Below are positions 59,401 to 64,000 of a stretch of DNA of 64,000 bases, in pieces (positions within the stretch are counted from its first letter, which is position 1; the number at the start of each line of letters is the position of its first letter). The notes under the pieces are model-generated. The model did no database searches. It saw only the letters and a program-made list of their open reading frames with translations, and was not told the origin of the DNA. Position numbers and translations under genes: made by a program. Origin of the DNA: Burhinus oedicnemus (taxonomy: Eukaryota > Chordata > Aves > Charadriiformes > Burhinidae); the NCBI GenBank assembly GCA_008921705.1, contig VFFE01007017.1, forward strand, positions 426,564 to 490,563, in the 5' to 3' direction.

Positions 59401-62400
59401 AGATACATTTCATTATTTCTTTGCATATATGGGAAAATACATCTAAGAATAACAAAATGCAGTGAGTAGTACTTACGTTTCTTCACAAAAGTGCAGTACC
59501 TATATCGCATCTGGGTGGAATTTCAGTTGTACCCAGGACAGATTAGCTGGCAGGTTGCTGAAAAGTCACTGTGCTGCCTTTACAGGGGGCACCTGAGCGG
59601 TGCTGGGCAGCGAAGCCTCTGCGCTGGGGTCTGGACTGCCCGTGAGCACCTTTCTGGCCTGTGTGTCCAGTTCCTTCCCATGGAAACTGTGGTGCCGGGA
59701 GCGGTGCTGCATCCTGGACCCTCACACCCTGGCCTGGAGTCTAGAGCTGGGCAGAGGGTTTTCAGCTACGCTGAAGAATTGGGGAGGCTGTGGTTTACAT
59801 CAAGACTTGGGTGTTCTTAAAAATATTTCCCTTAGCTCCTTAGATCCTGTAAAAGTAAAAGTTAAAAGAAGCAGCTTTGCTTGTTTGCAGCCGCTCATTG
59901 TCTCTGAACAGAAGGGTGCTTATTTAAGTCTCTGCAAGTTTGTTCTCGCAGAAAGTCGTGTGTTTGAAACTCAGGTTGGCTACAGATTGTCACTCTTTCC
60001 TGTTACCATTCCTCTTGTATGCCCCTGAATGCCCTTCTTGCAGGAAAGCAGAAGCAGCTAAGCAGATGCTGAACTCCAATAGGATTTAGACGTAGGCGTC
60101 AGTGTTTTTCTGAAAGGAAACTTTGTTGGATTGGTGCCATGGGAATTCAGATCTATTTTAGGAGCAAAACTGGAGACAAATGCACAGATCAACAATTCAA
60201 CACAGATTCAACGGATATGGCCTGGGGAAAATACCTGTTCCTATACTAAGGATCTTGTATACCGTAAGTCATTTTTGCCGTAAGACTTGAAACTCGCAGC
60301 TGTGTGCATGAGCACATAGAATCATTTTCACACCATTAGGGTCTCTAAGAACGTTAGTGGAACCTGGATTTCACGTTTAAAACCCCGAAATACAGTTTCT
60401 ACAAGTATAATTCTTCTTATTCTTAAACTGTTCCCATTGTAAATTAAGGGGCTAACAGCTGGCTTCCAGTGAAGTCAACTATTAATTGTATGTTCACTAC
60501 CCTGCTTTGTGTAAATCAATACAAGAAATGAGCAGTCTCCTACTATACAGCACAGACGCAGACACTCTACATGGGGAAGTAATTTAAGGGTGGATGTCAG
60601 CTTGCTTGGAAAGGCTTCTTTACTGAAAACAAGACAATGAAAAAACCTTACAGTAGGGAAAGCTCCCCTTAGTCCCTGTAGGTGCTGATAGAAAAATCCT
60701 GTGGCTCTGGCAGTGAAACACAACCGGTGCCATCATTCTTGCACAAATATCAGTATCAAGATGAATTATGGTCTGAGCAAGCTGACTTTGTTGCCAGAGG
60801 TGACACTATAGGTGATGTGCTATATGCCCAGATTATACCCTTGTATCACGGATTTATGTTTGCAAGAATTCTATATCTTGATGTTTTTTTCCTCATTTGG
60901 ACTCACTTCACTATTCACAATACACTAGTGATGTTAGTGGGATTATTTCATGTGCCTCAAATTGGGATGTAACGCACTTTGTGCCTGCATATGTACTAGA
61001 AAATTGAGAGAATTGCCTTGGCTGTCTGGTAGGGCTTGCAAGATGAAATTGCTGGCCCTGCTGCCAGCTGTCTTACCAAAGAGCTGAGCATCCATTCCTG
61101 GGCCGCTCGTGAGCTGTAGTTATTTCTCATCTGCACTGGCAATGAAAGAACTATCCATTAATTGAATGGCAAAAACTGTATTTCATGCTTTTTTTCTGAA
61201 TGAGCAAAAACCAGAAGTCACGATTCTGGTTTTGTTCATTTGGCTCTTCAGCGGGTGTGTTGCCTAGAGCGAGGGAAGCCCGGCTGTCAGACGCCTGACC
61301 TGTTCCTGTCCCGGGCCAGGGCCCAGCAGTGGGACTTGCTGCCCTGCCCTGCCCTCAGGGACGTGTGGCAATCTCACAAGCCGACCCCCCTGTTTTCCCT
61401 AAATTTAATTCACAGCCCCCACGTAAGACCTTGGAGAGCTAATGCTCAGGAGTCAACGGTTATTTCCGTCAGCTGGGACTTGCCCAATCCACTTTGTCAG
61501 TTCAAGTAGAAAGAAAATATGAGAAAACTATCAAGTTTTAAGTGAAGCATTGTGAAGTAACGGAGCATAACTGCACAAACCTTGTTTTCAGCAGTAGATT
61601 GGATTATCTGTATATTGTACTATAAATGGGTTAGGAGTACAAGTAGGAGATGCCCTGATCTTTTTTTATCTTTCTTTCACTGTCTTTTTTTTTTTTTTTT
61701 GGTGGAATTCATGTGTCAGGAAATCTTTGACAAACATTATTTCCATACTCAAATTGAGCAATGAATTGAAACTGGCAAAGGAAAAAGGGACGAGAATATA
61801 TTCTATAGCTGTGTCTTTTAAATTGCTTTATCTATTGATAGTTTTGTCCCATGCTAAATGCAATTTCAACAATATAGAAAGCACAGACTGAAAAACTGAG
61901 CTCTAATTAAATCAGTAACGTTTCATTATTTCATGTGAACAATGCGAGTCTAAAGTGATCTTTCCACAGAAAAATTAAATCAAGCTCCATGTGAAAGTCT
62001 GCCATTTCAAATGTATTTCACATCCAGTGTTTGTAACAGGTTTGGGTTGCACAGAAGAGGACTGTTAGCTGTGAGAAGGCCCCCAGAAACAGCATTCCCA
62101 CCTCCCCTTCTCACCAGCATCCACTGTGGAGCTTGGGAGCTCCTCGGGCTTTCCAAGCGCAGTACCAGAATAACATCTCGTGGATACAGTGGTTTCCCTG
62201 TAAGAGATGTAATTACAGCCTCTGCTAAGTTAAGGAATAGGTGTCTTTGGATGTTTAATTAGAGTGGAACGTATTTAAAAGCTGCTCGCTTATTGTGAAA
62301 TTCAGCTACAGGCACGTGTGCTCAGGGAGTGGGTACCACACTCCAATGTGCTTTAATGCCTGTACTGCTGGAGTGACTCGGCATGAGGCAGGGACTGGTG

Positions 62401-62437
62401 TGTCATCTGCAATCACGTTTCCCCCTCTAACCCACAG
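59401..62437. other. Unique sequence with a 16-T tract; no supported gene
   Basis: Frames up to 142 codons (59600-60028) are GC-driven or unrelated to known families. The 96-codon frame from 60682 has a hydrophobic C-terminal half, but no splice borders or homology support it. A run of 16 T is at 61685-61700. No recognisable mobile element beside it. Confidence 0.5.
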
Positions 62438-62554
62438 TGTTTAGCTTACATCATCCAAACTTACTGTCAAGCTGTAGGGAGACCCATACCTCAAGCTCTG
62501 TTGCAGTTTGCAAAGACAAACCGCCCCATGAGCTGTGACCTGCAGGTGTCCCCT
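62438..62554 (+). other. Weak candidate exon, 117 bp, unknown gene
   Basis: A good polypyrimidine tract and acceptor (TTTCCCCCTCTAACCCACAG) end at 62437, and a consensus donor GTAAGT starts at 62555. The segment is exactly 39 codons, open in one frame at phase 0 on both sides, beginning CLAYIIQTYCQAVG and ending MSCDLQVSP. A second possible donor (CTGCAG then GTGTCC) lies at 62546. The best splice-bordered candidate of the window, yet 39 open codons occur by chance often and no family is recognised. Confidence 0.27.
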
Positions 62555-63639
62555 GTAAGTGTCAGACACCTTGCTGGCAAGTCAGAGAAGACCTTTCAGA
62601 AGCGTGTCCCAGCTGCTGCACTGGTAGTCCCAGCTGGTGCCAGGCTCTTGGGATGGGCTGGTCACAGATGCGCAGTGCCGAGGGCAGAGGGGTGTGCAAC
62701 ACCCAGTGCCCTGTGTGGTTCTCAAGCTCTTGTTCCAGGATCTCCTGTGTTGTTAATGTCACATTGCATAACAGGTGACATAATCATCCTCATCTGACAC
62801 AACCTCTCTGTGTGCTCTTACAATGTGTGCTTTTTCATTGCTGTTTTATACAATCCTACAGTGAAGTGGAATAACGTTTCCCGTTGCTTCAGGTAACTTT
62901 CATTTCAGATCACATCCCCCGCATGGCATCCTACCACCCGTATAGGGACCAGTGGCCAGTACAGACATCTACGCCTGCCGAGGCTACATGGTGGCTGTGC
63001 CAAGTAACCCCTCCAAGGAGCCCAGCAATCGCCTTTTCCACAGCAGCTGCCATCTTTGCAACTGGCCCGTACCTCCCGCCTTTCAGCCTTGAAGCTGGGG
63101 CGGGGGGGACAGATTTCTCCCAGTAAGCTGACACCATTTTTGACAGCGGCTTCAGAGATTTGTAGTAGCTGGCATAGGAGGGGAGGGAGACCTTGCTGTG
63201 GGAGGGTTCTGCCAAGTGTTACGCAGGACACATTTCCCTTTAAACTGGATCAGAGCAATTTGTGTTCTTTAGTACCTTTCATCCAAAAATCGGAATTGCC
63301 TATGCCTACTGCATTTAATCCTTTTTGTTATGGGTGACGAAACAGAGCTGTGGTGGTGAAGCAGGTTGGCCAGGATGGCAGAGCTAACAGCCCTGCGACT
63401 GCCCTGCTTCTCACTCGGCCGTTAATGGAGTGCACGCGCACAAATGCCAGACAAGGGGAAAAACTATGGTGAAAACCAGAGAGGTACATTAACAAACTTC
63501 AGTGGTCAGGTCCCAAAGTCACCCAAGCACACTTGCCTTGCTAATCCGCAATTTGTGATTCTGAAGAAAAAGACGACGACAACGGTGAAGAAGGGGGAGT
63601 TCACAATTCACAAACCAATTTGTGTTGTTTCTGCAACAC
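62555..63639. other. Unique sequence, no supported gene
   Basis: Frames around 62880-63340 overlap on both strands with similar length and no homology. A G-rich GGGGCGGGGGGG near 63097 is an isolated GC box-like word. No repeat recognised. Confidence 0.5.
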
Positions 63640-63870
63640 TGCAAAAGTGCGACTCATGAATATGCTAATGAAATTGCAATGAGAGTTTTGGCACCATTTC
63701 ATCACCTCAACTAGATTAGGGAGCAATCACACTATGGGTTTACATGTCTTTGGGAACTGCTGGGGAGGGAGGGAAAAATAGATCTGCAATATTTATAATT
63801 CAACAAAAATTGCACTGCCTCTACCATAAAATAACAATAATGACTGTAAATTGATAAGAAATGGCTTCTG
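63640..63870. promoter_or_regulatory. Likely conserved non-coding element
   Basis: Unique frame-free stretch: CATGAATATGCTAATGAAAT with the POU octamer-like ATGCTAAT at 63662-63669, CTAGATTAGGGAGCAATCAC, TATTTATAATTCAAC and AAAATAACAATAATGAC. Enhancer-like texture. Conservation unverified. Confidence 0.36.
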
Positions 63871-64000
63871 GGTTAGCCAAAGGGCTCGCTGTTAAGACCA
63901 CTTTCCATGTCGCTACATCGGAACAAAGGTCTTCTCCCACAGAAGAGAAGTCTGTGCCCAGAGGTGCATGCTGCTGTACCCCCGTGTTGAGTCCCATCGT
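63871..64000. other. Window end, unique sequence
   Basis: Nothing recognised in the last 130 bases. Confidence 0.5.

Noticed and set aside
60682..60972. 96-codon frame with hydrophobic C-terminal half
   Set aside because: No splice borders, promoter or homology; AT-rich DNA readily yields Phe/Leu/Ile-rich chance frames.
1..64000. CRISPR arrays, bacterial operons, tRNA or rRNA genes, known microRNA precursors, LTR retrovirus
   Set aside because: None seen on reading. The sequence is vertebrate nuclear DNA, no spaced direct repeats, cloverleaf genes, known mature microRNA words or primer-binding-site plus LTR structure were found.

Overview
The window looks like vertebrate, most likely avian, nuclear DNA. 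Two elements carry the 3' end typical of bird CR1 LINEs (tails resembling ATTCTATGA repeats, minus strand). Interspersed repeats are very sparse for 64 kb. Base composition is mildly AT-rich, with isolated GC-rich islands and short microsatellites. A 20-base run of N at 18105-18124 shows that this is a draft assembly. The species and the locus cannot be named from the sequence.

I find no protein-coding gene that I can defend. Nearly all open frames are short, overlap on both strands and resemble no family I recognise. The only frames with recognisable homology are broken pieces of LINE reverse transcriptase. Four short stretches have splice-like borders and an open frame and are listed as weak exon candidates (13334-13425, 37511-37674, 57804-57892, 62438-62554). 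All four are on the plus strand, and their gene is unknown.

Layout. 1-4900: a pure (GGGAAA)n array, then ordinary unique sequence. 4900-11300: unique sequence with several stretches that look like conserved non-coding elements (CNEs), plus small microsatellites. 11300-17400: unique sequence with one exon candidate. 17400-18620: the most promoter-like place, with two CpG-rich patches carrying GC boxes, an assembly gap and a CNE-like stretch between them. 18620-35940: unique sequence with a few CNE-like stretches. 35945-36700: a 5'-truncated, frameshifted CR1 LINE. 36700-44400: unique sequence. 44440-46280 and 51180-53960: the densest CNE-like, homeodomain-motif-rich parts, including a strong G-quadruplex motif, a TAATTAATTA dimer site and a perfect 20-bp palindrome. 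47599-47662: a short CR1 tail. 49690-50045: a probable old L3/CR1-type LINE remnant. 56200-64000: AT-rich repeats, a hairpin-forming TG/CA tract, two more CNE-like stretches and two exon candidates.

Best reading (inference): an intergenic region or large intron in a gene-poor, enhancer-rich neighbourhood of the kind found around developmental regulators, with one CpG-island promoter near 18 kb that may serve a long non-coding or unannotated transcript. CNE calls rest on compositional impression and motif content only, because no alignment could be made. I found no convincing new biological system here.
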